Shown: piece after piece, positions 49,587 through 58,250 of the stretch
How positions within the stretch are numbered: the stretch's first letter is position 1
Layout: the number at the start of each line of letters is the position of its first letter
Source: Kribbella caucasensis
GTDB taxonomy: Bacteria; Actinomycetota; Actinomycetes; Propionibacteriales; Kribbellaceae
Length of the DNA stretch: 64,000 nt
Direction: 5' to 3'
Assembly: GCF_004361855.1 (NCBI RefSeq)
Contig: NZ_SNWQ01000029.1
Span: 25,642 to 89,641 of the forward strand
The notes under the pieces: model-generated
Databases searched by the model: none
Told to the model about the DNA's origin: nothing
Seen by the model: the letters and a program-made list of their open reading frames with translations, nothing else
Translations under genes and position numbers: made by a program

Positions 49587-51631
49587 TGTTCAAGCCATTC
49601 GCCAACTCCGCGCGCGTCCCGGACGCCGGGCCACTGACCTGGCGGACCTGGGCCGGGCTGATCGCTGTACCCATCCTCGTCATGAGCCTGCTGACCTGGG
49701 CGTTCTGGTCGCCGGACACCAACCACGACACGGCCACCGCGGCCGTCGTCAACAACGACGAGCCGGTCAAGGTCAACAACCAGACGATCCCGCTCGGTCG
49801 CACCCTCGCCGGCAACCTGATGAAGAGTGAGGACTCCCCCTACAACTGGGTGCTCACCGACGCCGCCGACGCCGAGGACGGTCTCGCCGACGGTAAGTAC
49901 GCCGCGGTCGTGACCATCCCGAAGGACTTCTCGGCCCGGACCACCTCGTCCGCGACCGGCAAACCACTGCAGGCATCACAAGCCGTCGTCGACGTGCGAA
50001 CCTCCAGTACTACGGGAGTCGCGGATCCCGCCCTTGCCACCGAGATCGCGCGAACCACGCAGCAGTCGCTCGATCAACAGGTCGTCGAGACGTACCTGGA
50101 CAACGTCTACGTCGGGTTCACCAACATCCACGGCCAGCTGGTCAAGGCGGCCGACGGCGCCACCGAGCTCGCGAGGGGCACCAAGCAACTCGTTCCCGGA
50201 GCCCAACAGGTCGCGACGGGCTCGAGCAAGTTGTCCACCGCCGCGAACCAGCTGTCCACCGGCGCCAAAGACCTCGCCTCCGGGACCTCGCAGCTCGCGA
50301 GCGGGTCGTCGCAGCTGTCGAAGGGCCTCACCCAGGCCGAACGCGACACCGCCCAACTGCCCGCGCTCACCCGGCAACTCGCCACCGGCGCCGAGCAGGT
50401 TGCCCAGGGCAATCAGAGGATCGCCTCGACCGTCGTCCCGCTAGCCAACCGGGTGATCGCCGCGCTGGACGCCCTACCGTCGGCCAAGGCCGAGGCCGTC
50501 AAGTTCCAGCGGCTGTCGAACCAGTGCACCGCGAACGGCGGGACGCCGCAGTTCTGCCAGCAGCTCGCCAAGGCCTCCCGCGACTTCACCGCGACCGCCG
50601 CCAAGATCGACGCCACCAAGACCAAGGTGCGCGCGAACGCCGTACAGATCCGCGACTCCGTCCAGGCGCTTGCCACCGGCTCCCGCAAGGTTGCCAACGG
50701 CAACGCCCAGCTGGCCAAGCAGGCCGTGCCACTCACCCGCGGCATCGCGTCGGCGGCACAGGCATCGCGCAAGCTCGCGACCGGCGCGGCGAAGGTCAAC
50801 ACCGGGGCTCAGCAGCTCTCCACCGGGGCACGCCAGCTGTCCACCGGGGCCGCCCAGCTCGCCAAGGGGTCGCAGCAGCTCTCCACAGGCGTGGTCAAGG
50901 TCAACACCGGCACCCAGCAGTTGGCCACCGAGCTGAACAAGGGCCGCAACCAGGTCCCCACGTATACGGCCGATGAGCGAGCTCACCTCAAGACGATCGC
51001 CGCCGACCCCTCGACCGCCAAGATCGACAGCAGCTCGATTGGTCCGATGGCGCTCACCTTGTTCGCCGCCCTGGCTCTGTGGGCACTGGCGCTGGCGACC
51101 TACATCGTCACCCGCGCGGTGCCGGACGCCGTACTCATCGCACGCGAGGCGACCTGGACCATCATCGCCCGTGCCGCCCTGCCGGGAGCGGCCGCGGCCG
51201 CGCTTGCCGCCGCGGTCATCACGGCAATCGCCGTACCGGTCCTGGGACTCGGCTTCGTCGCGACGCTGGGCTTCCTCGCGGTGGCGCTGCTGGCCGCGTT
51301 CGCCTTCGTCTCCCTCAACCAGGCGGCAGCCGCGATCTTCGGCCGGAGCGGGCGGCTCGCATCCCTCGCCGTCCTCATTCTCGCCGCCGCGACAGGCGCC
51401 ATCTCAACGCTGCCGTCGCCCTTCTACAGCCTCGCCGACTACCTACCCACCCACGGCGCGGTCCTCGCCCTGCGAGCCGTAGCCACGGACAGCCCCGGCC
51501 TTGCCGGCGGTATCGCGGAGCTCGCGACCTGGCTAGTCGTCGGCACCCTGGTCAGCGTCCTCATCACCGACCGCCGTCGCTACCTCTCTCCCCGTCGCCT
51601 CCGCCCGACTGCAGTCCTGAGAGGAGCCTGA
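49586..51631 (+). CDS. YhgE/Pip-family membrane protein
   Basis: The product of 681 residues has one helix near residues 25-45 (WAGLIAVPILVMSLLTWAFW), a large extracytoplasmic part and five helices from about 470 to the end (LTLFAALALWALALATYIV onward). The middle part, about 185-450, contains many short repeats (STGAKDLASGTSQLASG; STGARQLSTGAAQLAKG), the ATG-x2-L periodic pattern typical of YhgE/Pip coiled coils. The C-terminal bundle is of the ABC-2 permease fold. Start fixed by TGATG overlap with the MMPL gene. It probably forms an exporter with that protein, whose appended ATPase-like domain may serve it. Confidence 0.92.
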   Translation: MFKPFANSARVPDAGPLTWRTWAGLIAVPILVMSLLTWAFWSPDTNHDTATAAVVNNDEPVKVNNQTIPLGRTLAGNLMKSEDSPYNWVLTDAADAEDGLADGKYAAVVTIPKDFSARTTSSATGKPLQASQAVVDVRTSSTTGVADPALATEIARTTQQSLDQQVVETYLDNVYVGFTNIHGQLVKAADGATELARGTKQLVPGAQQVATGSSKLSTAANQLSTGAKDLASGTSQLASGSSQLSKGLTQAERDTAQLPALTRQLATGAEQVAQGNQRIASTVVPLANRVIAALDALPSAKAEAVKFQRLSNQCTANGGTPQFCQQLAKASRDFTATAAKIDATKTKVRANAVQIRDSVQALATGSRKVANGNAQLAKQAVPLTRGIASAAQASRKLATGAAKVNTGAQQLSTGARQLSTGAAQLAKGSQQLSTGVVKVNTGTQQLATELNKGRNQVPTYTADERAHLKTIAADPSTAKIDSSSIGPMALTLFAALALWALALATYIVTRAVPDAVLIAREATWTIIARAALPGAAAAALAAAVITAIAVPVLGLGFVATLGFLAVALLAAFAFVSLNQAAAAIFGRSGRLASLAVLILAAATGAISTLPSPFYSLADYLPTHGAVLALRAVATDSPGLAGGIAELATWLVVGTLVSVLITDRRRYLSPRRLRPTAVLRGA

Positions 51632-51633
51632 TC

Positions 51634-52764
51634 ATGACAGAGCACGGCACGCACAGCGGCCTCCATACCGAGCAGGGCGCCCTGCCCGATGAGCACTCTG
51701 GTCGCGGGAAGAACCCGGTGATCAAGGTCGAGGATCTGGCCTGGCTGGAGTTCGAGAAGCCCAACCTCGTTCGCGCCGAGACGTTCGCGCGGGCGTTCGG
51801 ATTCGCGGTCGCGGCCCGGACCGCCAGTGAACTCCAGCTGCGCGGTTCGTACGCCGGCTCGCCATGCGTGATCATCCGCCGTGGCCCCAGGTCGCGGTTC
51901 GCGGGTGCCGCGTTCCGGGCGGCCGATGCCAAGGACGTGATGCGGCTGGCCAACGCGACCGGCGCGCGGGTCGAGCGACTCCCCGAGAGCCTCGGCGGAA
52001 CGGTCGTCGACCTCCGCGATCCGAGTGGCGCGCGGGTCCGCGTGGTGAGCGACACGCACCCCCTTCCGGAACTCCCGGCCCAGCAGCCGCACACCTTCAA
52101 CTTCGGTAGCGAGGTCAACCGGACGAACGCCACCCAACGCCCACCGAGAATCCCGGTGACGGTGCAACGACTGGGCCACGTCGTACTGCAGACCACCCGC
52201 TACCGTCAGGCCCTGGACTGGTACCTGGACCATCTCGGCCTGATCGTCAGCGACTTCCTGTACTACGAGGGTCAGCGGGACCGCGGTCCGGTGATGAGCT
52301 TCATCCGCTGCGACCGTGGCTCCGTCGCCGCCGACCACCACACGCTCGCCATGACCCTGGGCCCGCGGAACCGCTACGTCCACTCGGCCTATCAGGTGTC
52401 GGACCTGGACTCGCTCGCCGCCGGTGGCGAGTATCTGCGCGACCGCGGCTACCACCGATCGTGGGGTATCGGGCGGCATATCCAGGGCAGCCAGATCTTC
52501 GACTACTGGCGTGATCCCGACGGATTCCTCGTCGAGCACTTCACCGACGGCGACCTGTTCGACAACACCCTCGAACCGGGCTGGGCGCCGATGACCGCGT
52601 CCGGCCTCGCGCAGTGGGGCCCGCCGGTGACCAAGGACTTCATGGGTATCGGCTTCGGCCGGGAGTCCATCGACGAGCTCCGGTCCATCGTGACGTCCCT
52701 GCGTGAACCCAACGAATTCGACCTTCGCCGCCTCCGCGGCCTGCTGAAAGTAGCCTCTTCATGA
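51634..52764 (+). CDS. VOC-family extradiol dioxygenase-like protein
   Basis: The product of 376 residues has two VOC domains as in type I extradiol dioxygenases: an N-terminal non-catalytic one (about 27-135, VEDLAWLEFEKPNLVRAETF) and a C-terminal catalytic one (about 175-310). The iron ligands expected of the family are present: His about 182 (LGHVVLQT), His about 235 (AADHHTLAM) and Glu about 300 (GFLVEHFTDGD). It should open a catechol ring next to the diol. It starts two bases after the YhgE stop, with GAGGAG upstream, and its stop overlaps the hydrolase start (ATGA). Confidence 0.9.
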   Translation: MTEHGTHSGLHTEQGALPDEHSGRGKNPVIKVEDLAWLEFEKPNLVRAETFARAFGFAVAARTASELQLRGSYAGSPCVIIRRGPRSRFAGAAFRAADAKDVMRLANATGARVERLPESLGGTVVDLRDPSGARVRVVSDTHPLPELPAQQPHTFNFGSEVNRTNATQRPPRIPVTVQRLGHVVLQTTRYRQALDWYLDHLGLIVSDFLYYEGQRDRGPVMSFIRCDRGSVAADHHTLAMTLGPRNRYVHSAYQVSDLDSLAAGGEYLRDRGYHRSWGIGRHIQGSQIFDYWRDPDGFLVEHFTDGDLFDNTLEPGWAPMTASGLAQWGPPVTKDFMGIGFGRESIDELRSIVTSLREPNEFDLRRLRGLLKVASS

Positions 52765-53705
52765 GCATCTCCGTCCTGCGTACCGCCAACGGCGCCTGGT
52801 GGGCGCAGACCCCGACCGGCGCCGCGAAGATCCAGACCGCCGCAACGACTACAGGCGAGCTACTGGCGGACCGTGCCGCCATCGACAGCGCAGCCTCCGG
52901 GCCTGGGACAGTCCCGGTCGAGAGCTTGAAACTGCTCTCCCCCGTCACCGCGCCCTGCCGGGTGGTCGCCCAGATGACCAACTTCCGGTCGCATCTGAAG
53001 GACTCCGGGATGGACCCCGACACCGTCCCGCTGACGTTCTTCCGAAAGACCTCCGGCTCGATCAGCGGCCCGTACGACGCCGTCGTCAAACCGTCACACG
53101 TCAAGTTCCTCGACTACGAGGTCGAGATCGGTCTCGTCATCGGCAAGGCCATACCGGTCGGCACCCGGATCACCACCGACAACCTGGCCGAGTACGTCGC
53201 CGGCCTCGTCGTCACCAACGACGTGAGCGCGCGCGATCTGCAACTCCCGAAGACCCAGTTCTTCGAGTCCAAGTCGTATCCGACGTTCACGCCGGTCGGT
53301 CCCGTCCTGGTCCTGCTCGATGGCGACGAGCTGAAGCGGTTCCCCGATCTGCGGCTACGTCTGACGGTCAACGGCGAGGTCCGGCAGGACAGCACTGTCG
53401 AGGGTGACATGGTCTTCCAGCCGGTCGAGGCGCTCCAGGCCCTCAGCCGATTCCAGCGCCTCGACGCGGGCGATCTGTTGCTGACCGGGACGCCGGCAGG
53501 CACCGCGCTCCGCGCACCGGCCAAGCCGATCGAGATCATCGGCAGCCTGTTGCCCCCGGCAATGAAGTGGAAGGCGTTCTTCAAACGGCAGGCCGGAAAC
53601 CCGAGGTACCTGGCCGACGGCGACGTCGTCGAGGTGGGAATCGGCACCGACGACGGAGCGATCGTCCTCGGCACCCAGCGCACGATCGTGCGTGATGCCC
53701 GATGA
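52761..53705 (+). CDS. Fumarylacetoacetate hydrolase family protein
   Basis: The 314-residue protein has the FAH catalytic core from about residue 65: TFFRKTSGSISGPYD, KFLDYEVEIGLVIGK (metal-binding Glu residues, about 115-129), VTNDVSARDLQLPKTQFFES, SKSYPTFTPVGPVLV, and LLLTGTPAGTALRAP near 235-250. The family hydrolyses or decarboxylates acylpyruvates and ring-cleavage products, which fits its place directly after the dioxygenase. ATGA overlaps join it to both neighbours. Exact product not predictable. Confidence 0.92.
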   Translation: MSISVLRTANGAWWAQTPTGAAKIQTAATTTGELLADRAAIDSAASGPGTVPVESLKLLSPVTAPCRVVAQMTNFRSHLKDSGMDPDTVPLTFFRKTSGSISGPYDAVVKPSHVKFLDYEVEIGLVIGKAIPVGTRITTDNLAEYVAGLVVTNDVSARDLQLPKTQFFESKSYPTFTPVGPVLVLLDGDELKRFPDLRLRLTVNGEVRQDSTVEGDMVFQPVEALQALSRFQRLDAGDLLLTGTPAGTALRAPAKPIEIIGSLLPPAMKWKAFFKRQAGNPRYLADGDVVEVGIGTDDGAIVLGTQRTIVRDAR

Positions 53706-54145
53706 GCGTGGAGCTGCTCTGGCCGGAATTCACCAGTACGGAAGGTCCTCGACAGTTACGCCCTGTCCTGGCGCATCGTTGGGGGGCTCTCGTGACCTCG
53801 GTGAACCTCGTCGCCATGCCCCTGGTTGTGCTTCTCGGCGCACTCGGTATCGCCAAGGTGCTCGCGGTCCCGGCGATGCGTGCCGCAGCCGCTCACGCGC
53901 ACCTCAGCGTGACCGTCTACCGGACCATCGGGGCTACCGAGCTCGCAGCGGTCGCCGGTCTTCTGATCGGGTTCTGGTGGCATCCGGCCGGCGCGTCCGC
54001 GGCTGTCGGTGTCGTGCTGCTCATGGTCGGCGCCATCACAGTCCATGTCCGCAACCACGACGCCTTCCTCCGTTGGCTTCCGGCGATCGGAACCGCAGCA
54101 CTCGCCGTCGCCTACGTGGTGCTGTTGGCGGGAGGGTGGACGTGA
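53702..54145 (+). CDS. DoxX-like membrane protein of the aromatic operon
   Basis: The product of 147 residues has four helices: VNLVAMPLVVLLGALGIAKV (about 35-54), IGATELAAVAGLLIGFWW (about 75-93), ASAAVGVVLLMVGAITVHVR (about 98-117) and LPAIGTAALAVAYVVLLAGG (about 125-144). The pattern fits the DoxX-like family. It overlaps the FAH-family stop (ATGA) and the monooxygenase start (GTGA). DoxX-like proteins often sit beside monooxygenase or dioxygenase genes; a role in supplying reducing power at the membrane is possible but unproven. Confidence 0.8.
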   Translation: MSVELLWPEFTSTEGPRQLRPVLAHRWGALVTSVNLVAMPLVVLLGALGIAKVLAVPAMRAAAAHAHLSVTVYRTIGATELAAVAGLLIGFWWHPAGASAAVGVVLLMVGAITVHVRNHDAFLRWLPAIGTAALAVAYVVLLAGGWT

Positions 54146-55659
54146 GCCTCCCGGTTGTCGTGGTCGGTGCAGGGCCGGCCGGGATCACCGTTGCCACGTT
54201 GCTCGCGTCGTACGGCGTCGAGGTGCTGGTGCTGGACCGCTGGCGCGAGGTGTACCCGCAACCGCGGGCGGTTCACCTCGACGACGAGATCTACCGCGTC
54301 CTCGCGCAGCTCGGAGTGGCCGACGAGTTCGCCCGGATCTCCCGTCCCACCCAGGGCCTTCGCCTTCAGGACTCGCGGCACCGGGTGATCGCCGAGTTCC
54401 GTCGCAACGAGCGCACCGGGCGACATGGGTATCCGCAGGCGAACCTGTTCGACCAGCCCGACCTCGAGGCATTGCTGCGCGCCAATCTGAGCAAGCAGCC
54501 GCTGGTCACCTTCCGCGGCGACGTCGAGGTTGTGGCGGTCCACCAGACCTCGGCTGCGGCAGTTCGTCTCGAAGTCCACGACCGTACGAGCGGCGAGTCC
54601 GAGACACTGTTCGCGGAGTACGTTCTGGGCTGCGACGGCGCCAACAGCGTCGTACGCCGGTCCATCGGCGCCCGGATGCGTGATCTTGGGTTCAAGCAGC
54701 GTTGGCTCGTCGTCGACCTCACCGCCGACCATGAGCTCGGCCAGTGGGACGGCGTGCACCAGGTGTGCGACACCAACCGCGCGGCGACGTACATGCGGAT
54801 CAACGATCGGCGTCACCGCTGGGAGTTCCAGCTCAAGGATGGTGAGACCAGCGCCGACTACGACTCTCTGACCACGCTGCGACCGTTGCTCCGACCGTGG
54901 ATCGGCGAATCTTCCGGAGTCGAGATCGTCCGGGTCGCCGAGTACACGTTCCGTGCCCAGGTCGCCGATCGATGGCGCGACCGCCGGGTCTTCCTCGTCG
55001 GCGACGCGGCGCACCTGACCCCGCCGTTCATCGGGCAGGGCATGGGCGCCGGGATCCGCGACGCCGTGAACCTGTCGTGGAAGCTGGCCGGCGTGCTCGA
55101 CGGAACCCTGCCGGAGAACGCTCTCGACACCTACCAACGGGAACGGCGACCGCATGCGACCCAGATGATCCTGCGGGCGGTCGCGGTCGGCACAGTGATG
55201 ACGTACGGCGGTCGTGTCGGGGACGTACTTCGTCGGCTCGTCACGCCTCGACTGCACCTGATTCCCGGCGTACATGCGCGACTGCTGGACAGCGTCACAC
55301 CACGCCTCCGTCCGAGTCTCGTCGTACGGCGTCGCTGGGACCGTGGACCTGCCGGTGCACTGTGCCCGAACGCACCAATCAGTGGGACCACCCGATTCGA
55401 CGACCACGCCGCCGGACGCTTCGCCCTCGTCTCCACCCAACCCCTCTCCGCAGAACAACAAGCCGAAGCGGAGTCACGCGGCATCGTCGTACTCGAGTCC
55501 CAGCGAGGCGAACCGCTCAACTCCTGGCTCACCCATGCGCACAAGACAGCCGCCCTGGTCCGCCCTGATGCAGGGGTACTGGTCTCATCAGAGCGGCTCC
55601 AAGACACCCTTCGAGTCGCCGCGGAGCTCGGAATCCGGCGCAGCCTGACTTCTCGATAA
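54142..55659 (+). CDS. FAD-dependent aromatic monooxygenase (MhpA/PheA-like)
   Basis: The product of 505 residues is a class A flavoprotein hydroxylase. It shows the GxGxxG motif VVVVGAGPAGITVATLLAS (about 5-23), the DG motif GCDGANSVVRRSIGA (about 162-176) and the GD motif VFLVGDAAHLTPPFIGQGMG (about 283-302), with RDAVNLSWKLAGVL after it. The early REVYPQPRAVHLDDEI is typical of 3-(3-hydroxyphenyl)propionate hydroxylases. The C-terminal thioredoxin-like tail ends RRSLTSR. The start is GTG 54142, with GGAGGG nearby, overlapping the DoxX-like stop. It would place the hydroxyl group that the ring-opening dioxygenase needs. Confidence 0.93.
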   Translation: MSLPVVVVGAGPAGITVATLLASYGVEVLVLDRWREVYPQPRAVHLDDEIYRVLAQLGVADEFARISRPTQGLRLQDSRHRVIAEFRRNERTGRHGYPQANLFDQPDLEALLRANLSKQPLVTFRGDVEVVAVHQTSAAAVRLEVHDRTSGESETLFAEYVLGCDGANSVVRRSIGARMRDLGFKQRWLVVDLTADHELGQWDGVHQVCDTNRAATYMRINDRRHRWEFQLKDGETSADYDSLTTLRPLLRPWIGESSGVEIVRVAEYTFRAQVADRWRDRRVFLVGDAAHLTPPFIGQGMGAGIRDAVNLSWKLAGVLDGTLPENALDTYQRERRPHATQMILRAVAVGTVMTYGGRVGDVLRRLVTPRLHLIPGVHARLLDSVTPRLRPSLVVRRRWDRGPAGALCPNAPISGTTRFDDHAAGRFALVSTQPLSAEQQAEAESRGIVVLESQRGEPLNSWLTHAHKTAALVRPDAGVLVSSERLQDTLRVAAELGIRRSLTSR

Positions 55660-55673
55660 GGAACCAGGCCAAT

Positions 55674-56471
55674 TCAGGTCATCGGGGGCATGAACGACGG
55701 TCCGACCCGGTGGTCGGCGACGAGTGACGTTGCGAGGTCCATCGTCGCTGCGTCCAGGGCGGTCGGCTCGAGCGGGTCGGTTACGGCGTAGGCGGCCAGG
55801 ATCCGGCGCTCGACTGTCGCCGCGTCCACGCCTGGCACCTCCGCCGACACCGAACCGACCGACGTCGCCTCGAAGGGGAGCTCCAGATGGCAATAGACGT
55901 CGGTCAACAGCGGCCGGAGCTGCTGTTCGTCGCCGACTACGATCAGCGCGCTGAACAGCCAGCCGTTGCGGACGACCCGCTGCCCCGTGCCCACCAACTT
56001 CGCCACACCACGCGCGTTGACGCTGTGGGCGCCCGGACAGTACTCGCCTGGCACCGCACCTACCCTTGCGTCCGCGCCGAGCTCGCGCAGTACGCCGGCA
56101 TACAGCTCACCGAACTGCCTGAAGCGAGACTCCAGCCCCTCCGGTGCCAGTACTTCATGCTTGACGTGGTCAACCACGAGCGCCGAGGGCGTATAGGCGA
56201 CCGGGCGCCCGCCCACCGCCCGCACCAACGGCTGGAAGCCCGCCGAGCGAGCGGCACCCACCGCGGCCCCAAACCCAGGATGGTGCGTGTCCCGCCGCCC
56301 GAAGACCAGCACCGGAGCAGCCGGCCGGTAGATCCGCAGCGCCTCCGTCACCTCAGCAGACGAAGCACGCCTGACCAAGGCATGAGCAACCGCCAACTCC
56401 ACGGCCTCATCGCCACCACCCACCGCACCCGAGAAGAACCGCACCCCCGAATCGTGGCACGCCTGGACCAC
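55674..56471 (-). CDS. Lipoate-protein ligase A family protein
   Basis: The 265-residue protein matches the biotin/lipoate ligase fold: PVLVFGRRDTHHPGFGAAVG (about 53-72), LVRAVGGRPVAYTPSALVVD (about 81-100; RxxGG lipoyl-AMP loop), the lysine in GVAKLVGTGQRV (about 158-169) and NGWLFSALIVV. The start GTG 56471 follows the small-protein stop by three bases; GTG 56444 is an alternative. Its neighbours are an oxidase, an Fe-S protein and an LLM flavoprotein, not the glycine cleavage or pyruvate dehydrogenase genes usually served, so its target is unclear. It may have a ligase-like or transferase role. Confidence 0.88.
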   Translation of the reverse strand: MVQACHDSGVRFFSGAVGGGDEAVELAVAHALVRRASSAEVTEALRIYRPAAPVLVFGRRDTHHPGFGAAVGAARSAGFQPLVRAVGGRPVAYTPSALVVDHVKHEVLAPEGLESRFRQFGELYAGVLRELGADARVGAVPGEYCPGAHSVNARGVAKLVGTGQRVVRNGWLFSALIVVGDEQQLRPLLTDVYCHLELPFEATSVGSVSAEVPGVDAATVERRILAAYAVTDPLEPTALDAATMDLATSLVADHRVGPSFMPPMT

Positions 56472-56474
56472 GGC

Positions 56475-56741
56475 TCACTGCTCGGGTTCGCTGCCGTCCT
56501 CGTTGAGCCCGAGGTCCGACATACCGAGGACGGTGTCGGCGAAGTGCTGGTGCATCCAAGCAAGGTGGTCCCATCGGCTGTCGACGATCCGGTGGGTGTC
56601 CCATGCCGGGATGTCCTGCTGTCCGAAGATCGCCATCTTGTCCGGATCGACCTCGTAGATGTGGTCGAACCGCATCACCACGTCGTCGGTGATCCGCCGC
56701 GGGTCGGGCGGTTTCTGCGCGGAAAGCCGGAAGCCGAACAT
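56475..56741 (-). CDS. Small conserved-looking protein of unknown function (88 aa)
   Basis: The product begins MFGFRLSAQKPPDPRRITDD and is acidic, soluble and His/Trp/Asp-rich in its C-terminal half (RIVDSRWDHLAWMHQHFADT, then a tail GLNEDGSEPEQ). It sits tightly between the FAD-linked oxidase gene (6-nt gap) and the lipoate-ligase gene (3-nt gap), which supports a real gene. The start is ATG 56741, or GTG 56744 directly before it. I recognise no family. It may be a small subunit of the oxidase complex. Confidence 0.65.
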   Translation of the reverse strand: MFGFRLSAQKPPDPRRITDDVVMRFDHIYEVDPDKMAIFGQQDIPAWDTHRIVDSRWDHLAWMHQHFADTVLGMSDLGLNEDGSEPEQ

Positions 56742-56747
56742 CACTCT

Positions 56748-58250
56748 TCAGTCCTCGTAGGCCTGGTCAAGCAGGTACTTGCCAGGATTCATGACGTTGT
56801 TGGGATCCAGCGCGCGCTTGATCTTCTTCATCACGTCGAAGGCCCCGCCGAGCTCCTGCGGCACGTACTCCACGTCGCCGGCTCGGCTCGCCCCGTGGCA
56901 GGCGCTGATCGACCCGCCGTACCTCAGCGTCACCTCGGTGATCTCGCGCTTGCAGTTCAACCAGGCCTCCCACATCTCGTCATCGAGCTTCTGCTCCCAG
57001 ATGCCGATGTCGATCTCGACGAGATAGTCGCCCCACGGCTTGTACGCCCCGTTGGTGTAGGCGAACATGCCCCAGTCGTCGAAGATGCCGTACCGCCGGA
57101 TGTAGTGGTCGGCGATCGCGTGCCACTCCTCCCGGACGCGCGGCAGCACGCTGTAGTTCAGCGCCGCGTCCTCGCAGTGCCAAGACATGGGTGCGACCTC
57201 GCCGGTACGCAGCCGGCCGTGCAGCGGGATCGCGTACCTGTCGTGGCGGGCCGCCCAGTCGCCCTGGCTGATCTCGTCGCCCAGATAACTGCCCCCGGAC
57301 TCCCGCCCGATCCGCATGATCTCCCGTGCGGCCGGGACCACCTCGGCCTTGTTGCCGTACATCGCCACCGCCACCACGCTCTTCAACCAGTCCGGCTGCT
57401 CGATGTAGGCCTCGTCGTCCCGGCGAAGGTACGCGAGCTTCCACTCGTCGAAGAGCACCACTCCGGCGAGGGTCGCGAAACCGGACTTGGCCAATGCTCC
57501 GGTGCTCCGCCACGCGGTGTCGTAGTCGCGGTAGCCGAAGAACGCGGCGAACTCCGCCTGCGGGCGGGGCACCAGCTCGAGCGTTGCCTCGGTGACCACG
57601 CCGAGCGTACCCTCGTGGCCGAAGAACAGCGGCTTGATCGTGTACCCAGTGGATGCCTTGCGCAACTTACGCCCGCCGCCCTCGCCGACGCGGATCACGT
57701 CGCCGGTGGGGAGCACCACCTCCATCGAGCAGACCAGGTCGCGGGTATGGCCGTAGCGGGCCCCGATCAACGACCAGCCGCTGGTGCCGATCCGGCCGCC
57801 GACCATCGAGCAGGGGTAGCTCGCCGGATTGTCCGGGAACATCACGCCGTGCGGCTGGAGCACCTCGTTGAGCTTGAGCATGTTGATGCCCGGCTGCACC
57901 GTGACCGTGCGGTCCACCAGGTCGATCTCGCGGATCTCGTTCATCCGCTTCACATCGAGCAGGATCCCGCCCCGCAGCGGAGTGGCTCCATCGGTCAGAC
58001 CCGTCCCGGCCGCCCGCGGCACCACCGGCGTACCGGTGCGGTTCGCGAGGCGGACGATCTCGGCGACCTGCTCGGTGGTGCGGGGCAACACCACAACGTC
58101 GGGGACGTACTCCTTCCAGCGGTGCACCGGGAACGGCGCCGGCGTCCGAGTCCGGTTCCATCGCGCCGGCTTGCCCGTCAGGACGCCGTCCTCGCCGAGG
58201 ATGCCGACCAGTTCGTCGTACAGCGCATCGGAGATCGCCATCGTGGTCAT
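56748..58250 (-). CDS. FAD-linked oxidase (GlcD-like 2-hydroxyacid dehydrogenase)
   Basis: The product of 500 residues has a PCMH-type FAD-binding domain (about 50-225): VVVLPRTTEQVAEIVRLANR, PVVPRAAGTGLTDGATPLRG, and NPASYPCSMVGGRIGTSGWS with YGHTRDLVCSMEVVLPTG. A C-terminal substrate domain follows, ending HGASRAGDVEYVP and ALDPNNVMNPGKYL, the family's closing motif. It should oxidise a 2-hydroxyacid and pass electrons to the Fe-S protein encoded just upstream, with which it overlaps by ATGA. Substrate not predictable. Confidence 0.93.
   Translation of the reverse strand: MTTMAISDALYDELVGILGEDGVLTGKPARWNRTRTPAPFPVHRWKEYVPDVVVLPRTTEQVAEIVRLANRTGTPVVPRAAGTGLTDGATPLRGGILLDVKRMNEIREIDLVDRTVTVQPGINMLKLNEVLQPHGVMFPDNPASYPCSMVGGRIGTSGWSLIGARYGHTRDLVCSMEVVLPTGDVIRVGEGGGRKLRKASTGYTIKPLFFGHEGTLGVVTEATLELVPRPQAEFAAFFGYRDYDTAWRSTGALAKSGFATLAGVVLFDEWKLAYLRRDDEAYIEQPDWLKSVVAVAMYGNKAEVVPAAREIMRIGRESGGSYLGDEISQGDWAARHDRYAIPLHGRLRTGEVAPMSWHCEDAALNYSVLPRVREEWHAIADHYIRRYGIFDDWGMFAYTNGAYKPWGDYLVEIDIGIWEQKLDDEMWEAWLNCKREITEVTLRYGGSISACHGASRAGDVEYVPQELGGAFDVMKKIKRALDPNNVMNPGKYLLDQAYED

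Noticed and set aside
50160..50940. Apparent DNA repeats in the YhgE/Pip gene
   Set aside because: They reflect the protein's periodic coiled-coil pattern (TGA-x2-L), not a mobile or CRISPR-like repeat.
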